Shown here: in pieces, positions 1-8,363 of the stretch | How positions within the stretch are numbered: position 1 is the first letter of the stretch | Layout: the number at the start of each line of letters is the position of its first letter | DNA from: Flavobacteriaceae bacterium | Lineage (GTDB): Bacteria; Bacteroidota; Bacteroidia; Flavobacteriales; Flavobacteriaceae | Direction of reading: 5' to 3' | Length of the DNA: 64,000 bases | Assembly (NCBI GenBank): GCA_029238125.1 | Contig: JAQWGQ010000019.1 | Coordinates: 1-64,000, forward strand | Translations under genes and position numbers: made by a program | Notes under the pieces: model-generated | Database searches by the model: none | Told to the model about the DNA's origin: nothing | The model's input: the letters and a program-made list of their open reading frames with translations, nothing else

Positions 1-10
1 AGGGACCAAA

Positions 11-43
11 AAAAGAGACAGTTCACTTTGAAAAGTCTCTTTT
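11..43 (-). terminator. Terminator downstream of tRNA-Ala
   Basis: Perfect 9-bp inverted repeat (AAAAGAGAC at 11-19, GTCTCTTTT at 35-43) with a 15-nt loop. It lies just past the 3' end of the minus-strand tRNA-Ala and gives a U-rich tract in that direction, as expected of an intrinsic terminator. Confidence 0.6.
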
Positions 44-49
44 AAGAAG

Positions 50-123
50 TGGAGAAGATCGGATTCGAACCGACGACCTCTTGACTGCCAGTCAAGCGCT
101 CTAGCCAGCTGAGCTACATCCCC
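50..123 (-). tRNA. tRNA-Ala (anticodon GGC)
   Basis: Read on the minus strand this is a 74-nt cloverleaf. The anticodon stem CTTGA/TCAAG closes the loop CTGGCAG, so the anticodon is GGC, which decodes Ala GCC/GCU. The T arm GTCGG-TTCGAAT-CCGAT is canonical. The acceptor stem GGGGATG/CTTCTCC has one G-U pair and one U-U mismatch (positions 6-67). The discriminator is A and no CCA is encoded. A hairpin terminator follows immediately. Confidence 0.93.
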
Positions 124-260
124 AATTATTTCAAAATGATCAGTTTACAGATTAAAAAGGTGACTTAAAGCCTTATAATCTTAGTAAAGTGCACTCAACA
201 AATTTAAACAAAATACCCACTAACTGGCAGTAAAATGACAGTTATTAATTATATTTGAGA

Positions 261-1328
261 ATGAGCAAAAAAATTTTGTTTTTTGTTTTGCTAACAGCTT
301 ACCTTCATTCACAAACCGTTGAAATTGAAGGAGGCCTTAGTTATTCTAATTATAATTATGAAAACTCCTCTAATGCCTCAAATCCAAATGTTAAAGCTGA
401 CTTAGCTGGCTATTTGAAAATACAACTTGACACATTATTTTCTTCTCCATTCACTTATGGTATAAAATTGCAACAACACAATGCTACAGGAGGTAATCAA
501 GCTCAAGCATACAATTGGAATGCATTGTACGGTGGTTTATTTGTAAATACAAATATTCTTAAAATTAATGATAGGATTAATATCAAGGCTCAAGCAGGAC
601 TATCTACCTTAATGTTTGGAGAACAACAAATTGGAGGTTCTAAATATAGACTGAGATCTGAAAAAGAATTTAATGGGTTATGGCAAAACTTTGGAGGTCA
701 AGCAACTTTAAAGATTGAAGATGCATCTATGTGGACTATCCTTGCCAGCTATTCAATTGAACAAAGTATAAAACTTGGAGAACAAGGTCCTGAAAGTCTT
801 AACTTTTTGTCTCAAAATTTTGGATTAATTATACGTTTAAAATCTCCTAAAAAAGAAGAAGAGGTCACTGAAGAAGAAGAAGAGGAGGCACAAGAGGAAG
901 AAAAGGAAGAGGTAGAAGAAAAAGATGAAGAGACTATTACAAATGAAGGGGATTCAAATATCACAATCATCAACAATGAATCTATTGTATATCCTTTTGG
1001 TTTGGTAGCAGTGTTTTTTGAAAAAAATAAATCTAAAGTCTCAAGAAGTTTTTACACAAAACTTGAGGAGTTATCTTCTTATGTTGAAGAGAATCCAAAC
1101 TTTAAAATAAAGGTAAGTGGGTATGCTGATTCAGCCACTGGAAATACATCATTAAACCAAGCTTTATCAATTCAAAGGGTTCAAAGTGTTATTGATGTTT
1201 TGATTGAAATGGGAGTTAGCCCTGATTTGTTTGAGGTAAATCCAATGGGTGAGACTTTATCATTTAGTCAATCATTATATGATTTAAACCGCAGAGTGGA
1301 TGTTGAACTAATAATTAATGAAGAATGA
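261..1328 (+). CDS. OmpA-family outer-membrane protein with acidic hinge
   Basis: A TTG start six bases upstream is possible, but ATG at 261 gives a clean signal peptide (MSKKILFFVLLTAYLHSQ). Residues ~20-195 alternate polar and hydrophobic residues like an outer-membrane barrel. Residues ~200-230 are an almost pure Glu/Asp/Lys linker. The C-terminal ~110 residues form an OmpA/MotB peptidoglycan-binding domain, with the conserved GYAD turn and the NRRVDVEL end carrying the Arg that, with the Asp, binds diaminopimelate in this family. The stop overlaps the start of the next gene (ATGA), so the two are probably translationally coupled. Likely role (inference): anchoring an outer-membrane or surface assembly to peptidoglycan. 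The very AT-rich composition differs from the region beyond 14 kb. Confidence 0.85.
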   Translation: MSKKILFFVLLTAYLHSQTVEIEGGLSYSNYNYENSSNASNPNVKADLAGYLKIQLDTLFSSPFTYGIKLQQHNATGGNQAQAYNWNALYGGLFVNTNILKINDRINIKAQAGLSTLMFGEQQIGGSKYRLRSEKEFNGLWQNFGGQATLKIEDASMWTILASYSIEQSIKLGEQGPESLNFLSQNFGLIIRLKSPKKEEEVTEEEEEEAQEEEKEEVEEKDEETITNEGDSNITIINNESIVYPFGLVAVFFEKNKSKVSRSFYTKLEELSSYVEENPNFKIKVSGYADSATGNTSLNQALSIQRVQSVIDVLIEMGVSPDLFEVNPMGETLSFSQSLYDLNRRVDVELIINEE

Positions 1329-4300
1329 AAAATAAAATTTCACTCTTATTAATTCTTTTTGTATCAGCAAATTTTTTGTTTGCACAACAAAGTAGAAATG
1401 GAATTAGTTATCAGGCACTAATACTTGACACAAATGTTGAAGAACTTCCTGGAGTGAACAATGTTCAATCTCCTTTGGTAAATACACAAATATGTTTAGC
1501 CTTTACAATTTTAGATGCTCTTGGCAATGAGGAGTATAAAGAATATGTTGTCACAACAACTGATTTATTTGGAATGGTGAATGAAGTGATCGGGACAGGG
1601 CAACAGGTTAGTTTTAACGCATGGAATGATATTGCATGGACCTCAGATTCAAAGTCATTGATGGTTGAGTTAGATAAGACTGGTTCCTGCACAGGTTTTG
1701 AGCTGATCAGCAGTGAAGTACTTACTGCTGTCCCATTTGCATTATATAGTCCTGGGTCAGGCGTTCAAGGAATTGATGGAAAATCAGCCTATGAAATATG
1801 GTTGGATCTTGGCAACACAGGAACAGAACAAGATTTTATAGACTCACTTAAAGGAGCAGATGGTGAGGATGGGGATGATTTTGCATTTGAGCTTCCTGAT
1901 GGAGTTGAAAATGGAGATTATCTTCAATGGATATGGAATGGTACAAGCTGGGACATCACTGTCATTACTCCAGATGATACTAGCATAATATTAATTTCAT
2001 CGTCAGGCACCAATAACCAATCTGTGTGTGCTAATGTTGAAATAGAACCTATTGTTTATTCGTTTTCTGAAATTGTTTCTGGAGTAACAGTAATTGGGCT
2101 ACCATCTGGGTTAAATTTTGAGCTAACAAACAATGAATTAATCATATCAGGGCAAATTACACAACAACTATTGCAAACAAGTACTTTTGAGTACCAAGTT
2201 CAAGTACCTCAATCAAATGGTCCTAATAGAGTTGCATATGGAAGAATAACTTTTGATCCCGCGCCTGAAATTATTCTTGATATTGGGGAACAAAATATGA
2301 GTGCTTGCTTATTGGAACCTATTGATCCAATAGAGTATCTGATTGAAAACTCTCAAAACAGCGCTACAGTGACTGGACTCCCCCCTGGAATAAGTTCTTC
2401 AATTGTTGGAAATAGAATCATAATTTCTGGGACACCTGATAGCTCATTAATTGATGGGTCATCTGCAACTTACACCATTGAAACACCACCAGGAACATGT
2501 GATGCTGTGTCAATTACAGGGATCATAAGTTTTACGGATTGTAGCACATGTTATCCAACTGCTGAAGCAGGTGCTGATGCAACAATTTGTTCAGGTGAGA
2601 TCTTTCAAATAGCAGGAAATGTTGGGAATGCAACCAACATTTATTGGACAACTAGTGGAAATGGAACTTTTGATAATCCAAACTCTCCCAATCCTAAATA
2701 TGTACCAACAAATGAGGATTTTAACTCTGGTTCGGTAACTCTTGCTGTAAAAGCACAAAATGACTCATGTGGCAGTCTTGAAGAATTGGAGGACTCTATG
2801 GAGTTAAGTATTTCTGATTGTTCTTCAATTGATGTAACTCTAATCAATAACATTGAGGCTATTGTTTTTGCCAATGATGTAACCTTTGGAGCAGAAATAG
2901 TAACTGATAATATTCAAAATATAGCATCCGCTGGACTATGTTATAATACTAGTGGTGGAGCTACAACTTCGGATCCAAAAGTGGAGCAAGCTTATTATGA
3001 TGGTGGGTTTTGGAAAGAAGTCCCTCCTGTTTTTGAACTGGATTTGGTTGGAGTTCCTGTAGACTCATTATTTGTAAGACCCTTTGTAACCACAATTGGT
3101 GGGGATACCGTTTATGGTAATCAAATTGCAATTGCTAATGAAGACCCAAATAGAAACCATATCTATAATTTTTCTACTGAGTCAGGAGATTTTAGCCCTG
3201 AAAACTATACAATCACTACTACTTCTGAGATAACATTTCAAAATATAATCTCTTTAAGAAATTTAAATTGGGAGTATGGGTCACCAAACTACAGTAATAT
3301 AGTCATTGTTAATTTCCCTAGTTTAGATAGGGTTGAGGGAAATTTTACTTTGAAATATGAATACTCTTTAAGGGAATTCAATGCGCCAAAACTCAGGGAA
3401 ACAAATAGGCTAAATGTTGATTATAACAATATTGAAAAGTTTTTATTGCCAGAGCTTCAATTAATTAAATATGGCGGATCAATTAGATTTAATGAAAGTC
3501 TAAATGAATTAAATTTAGAAAAGTTGGAAATGATTACTATTGATTGTTGTGGTGATTTTTCTATAAGGGAAAATAATCTACTCTCAGTAATTAATCTTAA
3601 TAATTTTTACAAAAGCAGAGATTATGATGGGTATCAGTCTGGAACTTTAAATATTAGAAATAACTCAAACTTGAAAACAATTAATTTTGGAACTGAATTA
3701 GATCTAGAAGCAACTATTAGAATCAACAATAATCAATCACTTGAAGAAATAATTTTTGATAAATTAAAAAATGTAGTTTCAGGTGATATAACAATTCATA
3801 ATAACGAAGCATTAAAAAGTGTTCGTTTTAATAGTTTAGTTTCATCTGATTTTGTCAAAGATAAGAATCAATGGATGGAGCCTTATATTTTTATCTATCA
3901 AAATACTTTACTGGAGGAAATTAACATGCCAAGTCTAGAAGATTTTTATAAAATAAGTATAGAAAATAATGAATCTCTTCCTGAAATAATATTTCCTGAA
4001 CTTTTAACGGTTCATAAGAATTTAACCATTCAAAATAATATCAACCTTTCTAAGGTACTCATGCCAAAACTAGAGACAACTGGAGATAAAGTTTACAATT
4101 CAAATTCCTTTTTATTAAATTCAAATCAAAGTTTGAATGACATTAATTTTGATTCACTTCACAAGGTTTATACAAGCCTAGACGTTGCAAACAACCAACA
4201 ATTAGATTTAAATGACTTACCTTGTAATCTGTTTGTACTAGTAAACGATGGGCTTGATTGTACTTTTGGGGATATTAATGTATCAAATAATTTAGATGAT

Positions 4301-4624
4301 TCTTATTGCTTCCAGGATCCAAGTTTAATACCGCCTATTGATATCCAAACCGTTGCAGCATCTAATATTAGCTCTGAACAAGCTCAATCAGGCGGAACAA
4401 TTACCTCATTTACTAAAATGAAATCTAGAGGTGTTGTTTGGAGTACTTCCCCAAATCCAACAATTGAGAATGATTTTTTCTCTGAAAATGGAAGTTTAAA
4501 CGGATCATATGATTCATATATGTACAACCTTCAACCTGATACTACCTATTATTTTAGAGCTTATGGTGAGGATTGTAATGGAGTGTTTTATGGAAATGAG
4601 TTGCAGTTTACTACACTTCCTTAG
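1325..4624 (+). CDS. Large secreted surface protein, Ig-like and LRR-like repeats
   Basis: 1,099 aa with a signal peptide ending FLFAQQ. Residues ~22-145 match a domain common at the N terminus of flavobacterial secreted proteins (GISYQALIL ... LTAVPFALYS). A short Gly/Asp-rich stretch (GIDGKSAYEIWL, KGADGEDGDD) resembles the collagen-like segments often following it. Residues ~215-500 look like Ig/cadherin-like sandwich repeats. Residues ~620-960 are Asn/Leu-rich with the periodicity of LRR or receptor-L-like solenoids. The end resembles a fibronectin-like module (DTTYYFRAYGEDCNG). I see no clear T9SS tail. It overlaps the OmpA-family gene by 4 nt, and an adhesin plus its cell-wall-linked partner is the likeliest reading. 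The exact ligand and function cannot be told. Confidence 0.7.
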   Translation: MKNKISLLLILFVSANFLFAQQSRNGISYQALILDTNVEELPGVNNVQSPLVNTQICLAFTILDALGNEEYKEYVVTTTDLFGMVNEVIGTGQQVSFNAWNDIAWTSDSKSLMVELDKTGSCTGFELISSEVLTAVPFALYSPGSGVQGIDGKSAYEIWLDLGNTGTEQDFIDSLKGADGEDGDDFAFELPDGVENGDYLQWIWNGTSWDITVITPDDTSIILISSSGTNNQSVCANVEIEPIVYSFSEIVSGVTVIGLPSGLNFELTNNELIISGQITQQLLQTSTFEYQVQVPQSNGPNRVAYGRITFDPAPEIILDIGEQNMSACLLEPIDPIEYLIENSQNSATVTGLPPGISSSIVGNRIIISGTPDSSLIDGSSATYTIETPPGTCDAVSITGIISFTDCSTCYPTAEAGADATICSGEIFQIAGNVGNATNIYWTTSGNGTFDNPNSPNPKYVPTNEDFNSGSVTLAVKAQNDSCGSLEELEDSMELSISDCSSIDVTLINNIEAIVFANDVTFGAEIVTDNIQNIASAGLCYNTSGGATTSDPKVEQAYYDGGFWKEVPPVFELDLVGVPVDSLFVRPFVTTIGGDTVYGNQIAIANEDPNRNHIYNFSTESGDFSPENYTITTTSEITFQNIISLRNLNWEYGSPNYSNIVIVNFPSLDRVEGNFTLKYEYSLREFNAPKLRETNRLNVDYNNIEKFLLPELQLIKYGGSIRFNESLNELNLEKLEMITIDCCGDFSIRENNLLSVINLNNFYKSRDYDGYQSGTLNIRNNSNLKTINFGTELDLEATIRINNNQSLEEIIFDKLKNVVSGDITIHNNEALKSVRFNSLVSSDFVKDKNQWMEPYIFIYQNTLLEEINMPSLEDFYKISIENNESLPEIIFPELLTVHKNLTIQNNINLSKVLMPKLETTGDKVYNSNSFLLNSNQSLNDINFDSLHKVYTSLDVANNQQLDLNDLPCNLFVLVNDGLDCTFGDINVSNNLDDSYCFQDPSLIPPIDIQTVAASNISSEQAQSGGTITSFTKMKSRGVVWSTSPNPTIENDFFSENGSLNGSYDSYMYNLQPDTTYYFRAYGEDCNGVFYGNELQFTTLP

Positions 4625-4700
4625 AAAATTTTAATTCAATTCTAATTTCAGAAAAAGATAAAATAAATCCCTAGGTTTTTTTGTGAAATTAAAAAACCTT
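4624..4700 (+). repeat. Intergenic repeat, copy A (inverted partner at 9306-9382)
   Basis: About 75 bp following the 1,099-aa gene. Its reverse complement recurs after the cupin gene at 9306-9382. A 22-bp block (TTCAATTCTAATTTCAG plus AAAAA) is identical, and a second shared block is AAATTAAAAAACCT. Each copy ends in a hairpin. Confidence 0.65.
4673..4699 (+). terminator. Terminator-like hairpin after the surface-protein operon
   Basis: AGGTTTTTT (4673-4681) pairs with AAAAAACCT (4691-4699) over a 9-nt loop. The stem is A/T-rich but perfect. It sits 50 bp past the stop and is part of repeat copy A. Confidence 0.4.
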
Positions 4701-5099
4701 ACACTCTTAAATTATTAATTTCCACCTGACAGTCCATTTCTACCACAGGGATGATTTAGTAATCAGTGTTAATTCACTAGCATTGGCAGCTCATCCACCC
4801 CATATCAGGTTTTATATAATAACAATTTTCATAGGTATTGGAGAAAACTCAGGATAGTATATTTCTGTTATCAGCGCACTATTTAGCTCTTATCCTTACA
4901 ATCCAACTTCTGACCCTATAACTACCCATTGGGCCCTCTAGGGTGATCCTTATCTTAAATGAAAAGGCCTATACTATAATATACAAAATTCATGTTAAAT
5001 TAACAGTATTGTACAGGTTAAAATGCCACTTTTTTCGACATTTGCTGACTCAGATGTAATTGCTTATTTTTTAATTAAAATTTGCTGATCCAGCACCAT
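4701..5099. other. Non-coding stretch with no recognisable gene
   Basis: All frames are broken by frequent stops and no tRNA or domain-like peptide is visible. Near 5082-5092 GCTG-ATC-CAGC forms a small hairpin that could weakly terminate the minus-strand gene at 5100-5486. The word TTTGCTGA recurs at about 5040 and 5080. Nothing else can be supported. Confidence 0.5.
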
Positions 5100-5486
5100 T
5101 TACCCACTAATTTCAATTAGTTTTTTTTGAAGCTCATTACGCTCATGAACTGAATTTGTGTGAAAGTCTATAAAAGCATTAGAAGTTTCTTTAATATGCC
5201 ATCCGTTTGTAAACTCAAACTCTATATAGTGAATGTCATAAGCCTTGGTGTCTAGGTAATCCAGAAACTCAGCTGTATTACTAAACTTTTTTCTCATCCA
5301 TCTGTATGGATACTTGGTGTTTTTTCTTTGTCTATGCCCATTATTAACTTGGTAGCATATGTTCTTATTGGAGATAGTAAGATCTTTAAAGTGTCTAAGG
5401 ATCCAAAGGTTTGATCTAGTGTTGTCCATAAGAATTGTAAGGCTCTTGTCATCCAAAATATCAATAGATCTAAACAACTTGTTCAT
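5100..5486 (-). CDS. Hypothetical protein, 128 aa
   Basis: Not recognised. A soluble, mixed alpha/beta-looking protein without signal peptide or membrane segment, basic in the middle (HRQRKNTKYPYRWMRKKF) with an acidic, aromatic second half. It stands alone between non-coding AT-rich stretches in the accessory part of the window. It is an uninterrupted ORF of plausible composition, but no family assignment is possible from the sequence alone. Confidence 0.5.
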   Translation of the reverse strand: MNKLFRSIDILDDKSLTILMDNTRSNLWILRHFKDLTISNKNICYQVNNGHRQRKNTKYPYRWMRKKFSNTAEFLDYLDTKAYDIHYIEFEFTNGWHIKETSNAFIDFHTNSVHERNELQKKLIEISG

Positions 5487-5673
5487 CTAAAAATTATGTG
5501 TTTAAAAAGGTGTATGGGTCCTATTATTCTGCTCCCCAGCTAGAAACTGAACGTGTGTCACCCCCTGTGAGGTTGGCTCAAAAGGGTCAAATTCATCATG
5601 AAATTAGCCAAATATTTTTTTGAGCACCGTAAAATATATACATAGCTAACAACTTTTTATTATTTTTATAGTC

Positions 5674-6126
5674 ATGAAAATATTTCTACTCCTATTACCA
5701 TTATTAGGATTCTCTCAACTACATCACCAAACCATTGGAGTTGGAGGTGGGTCTTCAAATAATGGAGTTGTTTTTTCTGTTGGACAGGCCTCAGTAGTTG
5801 GAAATCATTTCTCACAAGGCTATAGCATCACACAGGGATTTGTTCAGCCCTTAAAAGGCTCATATCTCTTTGAAGCTCCAAAAGACAGCTTTCAAGTAAC
5901 AGTTTACCCTAACCCTTTTGTTGAGTCTTTCAAGGCCAGTTTTGAAAAGGAATTCTCATCAATAAGCTTGATTATTCAAAACACACTTGGTCAAACCATT
6001 TATCAAAAAGACTTTTCTAATCAATCTGAGATTGGTGTTGAGCTTCAAAATCTTGCCTCACAAACTTATCTAGTCACTATACTTGCTGATAACAAAACAT
6101 TCAAAGCAAAACTCATTAAGCAATGA
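5674..6126 (+). CDS. Small T9SS-sorted secreted protein
   Basis: 150 aa. The signal peptide is MKIFLLLLPLLGFSQ. A Gly/Ser-rich segment follows (IGVGGGSSNNGVVFSVGQ ... ITQGFVQP) that is typical of small flavobacterial secreted proteins. The C-terminal ~75 residues are a type A T9SS sorting domain: VYPNPF, then a beta-rich stretch containing NTLGQTIYQ and ending in FKAKLIKQ. It is therefore predicted to be exported and attached or released by the type IX system. The mature portion is tiny, so the protein is little more than a signal plus sorting tail. Its function is unknown. Confidence 0.8.
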   Translation: MKIFLLLLPLLGFSQLHHQTIGVGGGSSNNGVVFSVGQASVVGNHFSQGYSITQGFVQPLKGSYLFEAPKDSFQVTVYPNPFVESFKASFEKEFSSISLIIQNTLGQTIYQKDFSNQSEIGVELQNLASQTYLVTILADNKTFKAKLIKQ

Positions 6127-6131
6127 AGAAA

Positions 6132-6272
6132 TTAATTGTCATTATACACTGGTTCGTATATTTCTATACAGGCAATGTCTAGTGAACTTGGCTCCTTGAG
6201 GCAAGAGGTTTGGTCGTCATCTTTATCACACATGGTGATCAATACAAGAAAGCAAATGATGGCGTATTTCAT
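6132..6272 (-). pseudogene. Truncated Kazal-like lipoprotein, 46 aa
   Basis: A short minus-strand ORF starting ATG at 6272. The signal sequence MKYAIICFLVLITMC ends in a plausible lipobox Cys. It continues DKDDDQTSCLKEPSSLDIA then CIEIYEPV. Flavobacterial lipoproteins with a Kazal-type inhibitor fold usually continue this with PVCGCDGKTYGN, but here the frame runs into YNDN and stops. So the leader and first Cys residues are present while the inhibitor core is missing. Most likely a gene truncated by deletion. The family reading is from memory of the motif, not from a search. Confidence 0.5.
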
Positions 6273-6320
6273 TTTATGATTTTACCAAATAGCATGCCAA
6301 AAAGTGCCATAGGAGCTTGA

Positions 6321-6635
6321 TCAGTTTTTATAATTGTGATACAAATACAGCGGAAAAGCCAATGAAAACCCTACCAAAAACAGTGAAGCAAAATAGGTGA
6401 GAAAGCGTTTTGTTGACAATACGTTGATGCTGCGCTTGTAAATAATAAAAACCAAAAACGTTGTCGCTGCCACAGTGAGGTCAGCATTTAAAATTTTCAT
6501 ACCAGGATTGGCGTTAATTTGCTCAAAAAAGAGGGGCGTTGACCACTCCCAGTTGTTGGCTTCAATAAACTTGTAAATAAAATAATATGGGGCTGCGATA
6601 CCTGCGATCGCAAAGAGTAAAAACACATTTTTCAT
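6321..6635 (-). CDS. DUF2834 family membrane protein
   Basis: 104 aa with three or four hydrophobic helices (around residues 4-22, 50-66 and 77-98) separated by the NNWEWSTPLFFEQINANP loop, a layout typical of DUF2834 proteins. Its start overlaps the end of the TrpF-like gene (ATGA at 6632-6635), so the two are cotranscribed and coupled. The biochemical role of the family is unknown. Confidence 0.7.
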   Translation of the reverse strand: MKNVFLLFAIAGIAAPYYFIYKFIEANNWEWSTPLFFEQINANPGMKILNADLTVAATTFLVFIIYKRSINVLSTKRFLTYFASLFLVGFSLAFPLYLYHNYKN

Positions 6636-7309
6636 ATTGATGATTGATTATGATGAATCGATTGTATGGCCTCGGAAAACATCCTCAGCTTGTTCTCATC
6701 CAGCTTCCCATTGGTGCGCACACTGCTACACAAATCCACACCAAAAGGTTGTACATGCTCAATGGCTTGCTTGACATTGTTGCAATTGATTCCCCCAGCC
6801 AAAAACACAGGAATATCGATTTGATCTCGAATTTTTCGGCTCAAATCCCAATTGTGTGTGCGTCCTGTACCGCCGAGTTTTTTGGTTTTTAAATTCGGAT
6901 TGCCACTATCCAGCAGAATTGCATCTACATATTTAGAAACACCGATTGCTTCCGCCACAGATTTGTCATGCAGTACATGAACAACTTGCACGATTTTTAC
7001 ATGGGGAAGTTCATTTTTTATTTGTTCATAATCCCTACTTTCCAATGCATCAACGATTTGAATCGTCGAAGTGTTTACCTTTTTGTAGTGATCAATAACC
7101 GCTGCTGCTTTTGTTTCGCTGGTCAACAAAAAGGTCGAAACCATAGGAGGCACTGATTTGGTGATTTCTGAAATTTTCGAATTAGAAATTACCCCAGGCC
7201 CACTTGGCATATGTCCAACAAGCCCCAAAGCAGAAGCCCCATACGCAGTGGCGAGCTTGGCTTCCTTTACGTTACAAATACAGCATATTTTTACACGGAT
7301 TTTTTGCAT
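6632..7309 (-). CDS. Phosphoribosylanthranilate isomerase (TrpF)-like protein
   Basis: 225-aa (beta/alpha)8 barrel. It keeps the N-terminal VKICCI strand with Cys9 where TrpF has its catalytic KICG Cys, the LLDS segment with the catalytic-acid Asp, GGTGRTHNW in place of GGTG, LAGGI, and the phosphate-binding SSVRTNGKLDENK end. TrpF interconverts N-phosphoribosylanthranilate and CdRP in tryptophan synthesis. However, no other trp gene is nearby; the partner is a DUF2834 membrane protein overlapping by 4 nt. The substrate could differ, so I assign the family rather than the reaction. Confidence 0.7.
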   Translation of the reverse strand: MQKIRVKICCICNVKEAKLATAYGASALGLVGHMPSGPGVISNSKISEITKSVPPMVSTFLLTSETKAAAVIDHYKKVNTSTIQIVDALESRDYEQIKNELPHVKIVQVVHVLHDKSVAEAIGVSKYVDAILLDSGNPNLKTKKLGGTGRTHNWDLSRKIRDQIDIPVFLAGGINCNNVKQAIEHVQPFGVDLCSSVRTNGKLDENKLRMFSEAIQSIHHNQSSI

Positions 7310-7331
7310 TTTAATAAATATAGAAAATTAA

Positions 7332-7362
7332 TTTGATTATTCTCTTTTTTTGTTTAACTTTG
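7332..7362 (+). promoter_or_regulatory. Consensus Bacteroidota sigma promoter
   Basis: TTTG at 7332-7335, 19 bp, then TAACTTTG at 7355-7362. This matches the Bacteroidota TTTG-N19-TAnnTTTG pattern and points at the 43-aa ORF starting 22 nt downstream. Confidence 0.6.
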
Positions 7363-7383
7363 ATAAGTAAACGTTAAACAGAA

Positions 7384-7515
7384 ATGCAGAAGAAGAAGAT
7401 TGCCTACTTTAACAATCAAACCCAAATGATACAAATCCGCGAGCTTTCACGGGTAGAGTTATTGAAGCGATATTTTGATAAAGCATTTAAAAAAGTTTCA
7501 TCCCCAACAAATTGA
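7384..7515 (+). CDS. Small basic ORF, 43 aa, behind a strong promoter
   Basis: ATG at 7384 to TGA at 7515 encodes a lysine-rich peptide (MQKKKIAYFNNQTQMIQI ... KAFKKVSSPTN). It is not recognised. Support for it being real is positional: an almost perfect promoter sits directly upstream and nothing else is oriented to use it. It could also be the N-terminal remnant of a longer protein, because another reading frame stays open past the stop (FIPNKLIFIPQYESARIY). Treat as tentative. Confidence 0.35.
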   Translation: MQKKKIAYFNNQTQMIQIRELSRVELLKRYFDKAFKKVSSPTN

Positions 7516-7563
7516 TTTTTATTCCGCAGTATGAGTCAGCAAGAATATATATCAAAAGAATAA

Positions 7564-8211
7564 TTACATTTCGATGTCTTTTGGTTGATACGTGGTCTTG
7601 CCCTGTTTGTTATGAAGAGCTTCATCAATCATTTTTTTAGCCAAAACAGAGACCAATAGGGGTTTTTGAGATTGTAAAATCCCAAACCGATTTAGTGTAT
7701 TCAATATACGTATTCCTCTTTTTTCTGCAGGCCGGAGTAAATCCGCTTGGCGAATTAAAGTTGGCGGTTGATAGATTTTGATACTCTTCAATGGAAGTTT
7801 TTTAATTTCTTCTTCCAAAGCGCCTTTCAATTTGAGGTAAAAAAACCAAGCATCTTTGTTTGCGCCGTATGAGGACACCAAAGCGTAGTGTTTCACGCCG
7901 TTTTCTGAAGCCATTTTCGCAAATTCATATTGATAGGTATAATCCACTTCATATTGTTTGGGTTTACTGCCAGCATCTTTTCGCGTGGTTCCCAAAGCAG
8001 AAAAAAGAACATCTCCAACAACGAGATTCTTGTAGCTGTTCAGTTTTGAAAAATCGATTTCATGGACATTGAGTTTTTGGTGCTTTAGGACTGGTTTCTT
8101 TCGAACAAAAATGGAAACGGACGCAAATGATGGATGTGCAAGCAATTGCGTGACAAGCTCACGACCCGTTGCACCAGTAGCTCCCAACACTAAAGCGTGA
8201 TGTTTATTCAT
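7564..8211 (-). CDS. NAD(P)H-binding atypical SDR (HTATIP2/TIP30-like)
   Basis: 215 aa. The N-terminal GATGATGREL is the dinucleotide-binding loop of atypical short-chain dehydrogenases. FSALGTTRKDAGS, the LVSSYGAN strand and FYLKLKGALEEE (a degenerate YxxxK) follow the order seen in TIP30/HTATIP2-like oxidoreductases. It probably acts as an NAD(P)-binding cytosolic oxidoreductase or isomerase of unknown substrate. Monocistronic, with its 5' end facing the 8.28 kb terminator and repeat. Confidence 0.75.
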   Translation of the reverse strand: MNKHHALVLGATGATGRELVTQLLAHPSFASVSIFVRKKPVLKHQKLNVHEIDFSKLNSYKNLVVGDVLFSALGTTRKDAGSKPKQYEVDYTYQYEFAKMASENGVKHYALVSSYGANKDAWFFYLKLKGALEEEIKKLPLKSIKIYQPPTLIRQADLLRPAEKRGIRILNTLNRFGILQSQKPLLVSVLAKKMIDEALHNKQGKTTYQPKDIEM

Positions 8212-8278
8212 TTATTAAAAATACGAAATCATAACATGATTTGAAAAACAATATGTTACAATAGAAATGAAATTAAAA

Positions 8279-8300
8279 AGAGGTCAAAAATGACCTCTTG
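8279..8300 (-). terminator. Terminator downstream of the DUF2892 gene
   Basis: AAGAGGTCA-AAAA-TGACCTCTT is a perfect 9-bp hairpin. It lies to the left of the minus-strand DUF2892 gene, with repeat R1 between them. Confidence 0.6.
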
Positions 8301-8359
8301 TCTGAGATAGCTCCACCTATGATTGGAAGTTGAAACAAAACTAAATCTTTTAAGGATTA
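8301..8359 (+). repeat. Repeat R1 of the tRNA-Asn-linked family (most diverged)
   Basis: Contains TAGCTCCACCTATGATTGG, then GTTGAAACAAAAC and TAAATCTTTTAAGGATTA. These align in order with R2-R4 (GCTCC..CCTATTATT, GTTGCAGCACAAC, AAATCTAT...ATTAGG). The hairpin at 8279-8300 takes the place of the terminator half seen in R3 and R4. Confidence 0.45.
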
Positions 8360-8363
8360 AGAC

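Noticed and set aside
5520-5570. TGCTCCCC followed by a purine-rich stretch, resembling repeat R1-R4
   Set aside because: Only about eight bases match and the GTTGCAGCACAAC core is absent.
6123-6179. 18-codon plus-strand ORF starting in the stop of the T9SS cargo gene, signal-peptide-like beginning
   Set aside because: It stops after 18 codons, and the opposite strand holds a better-supported lipoprotein remnant; the start-like look is probably chance.
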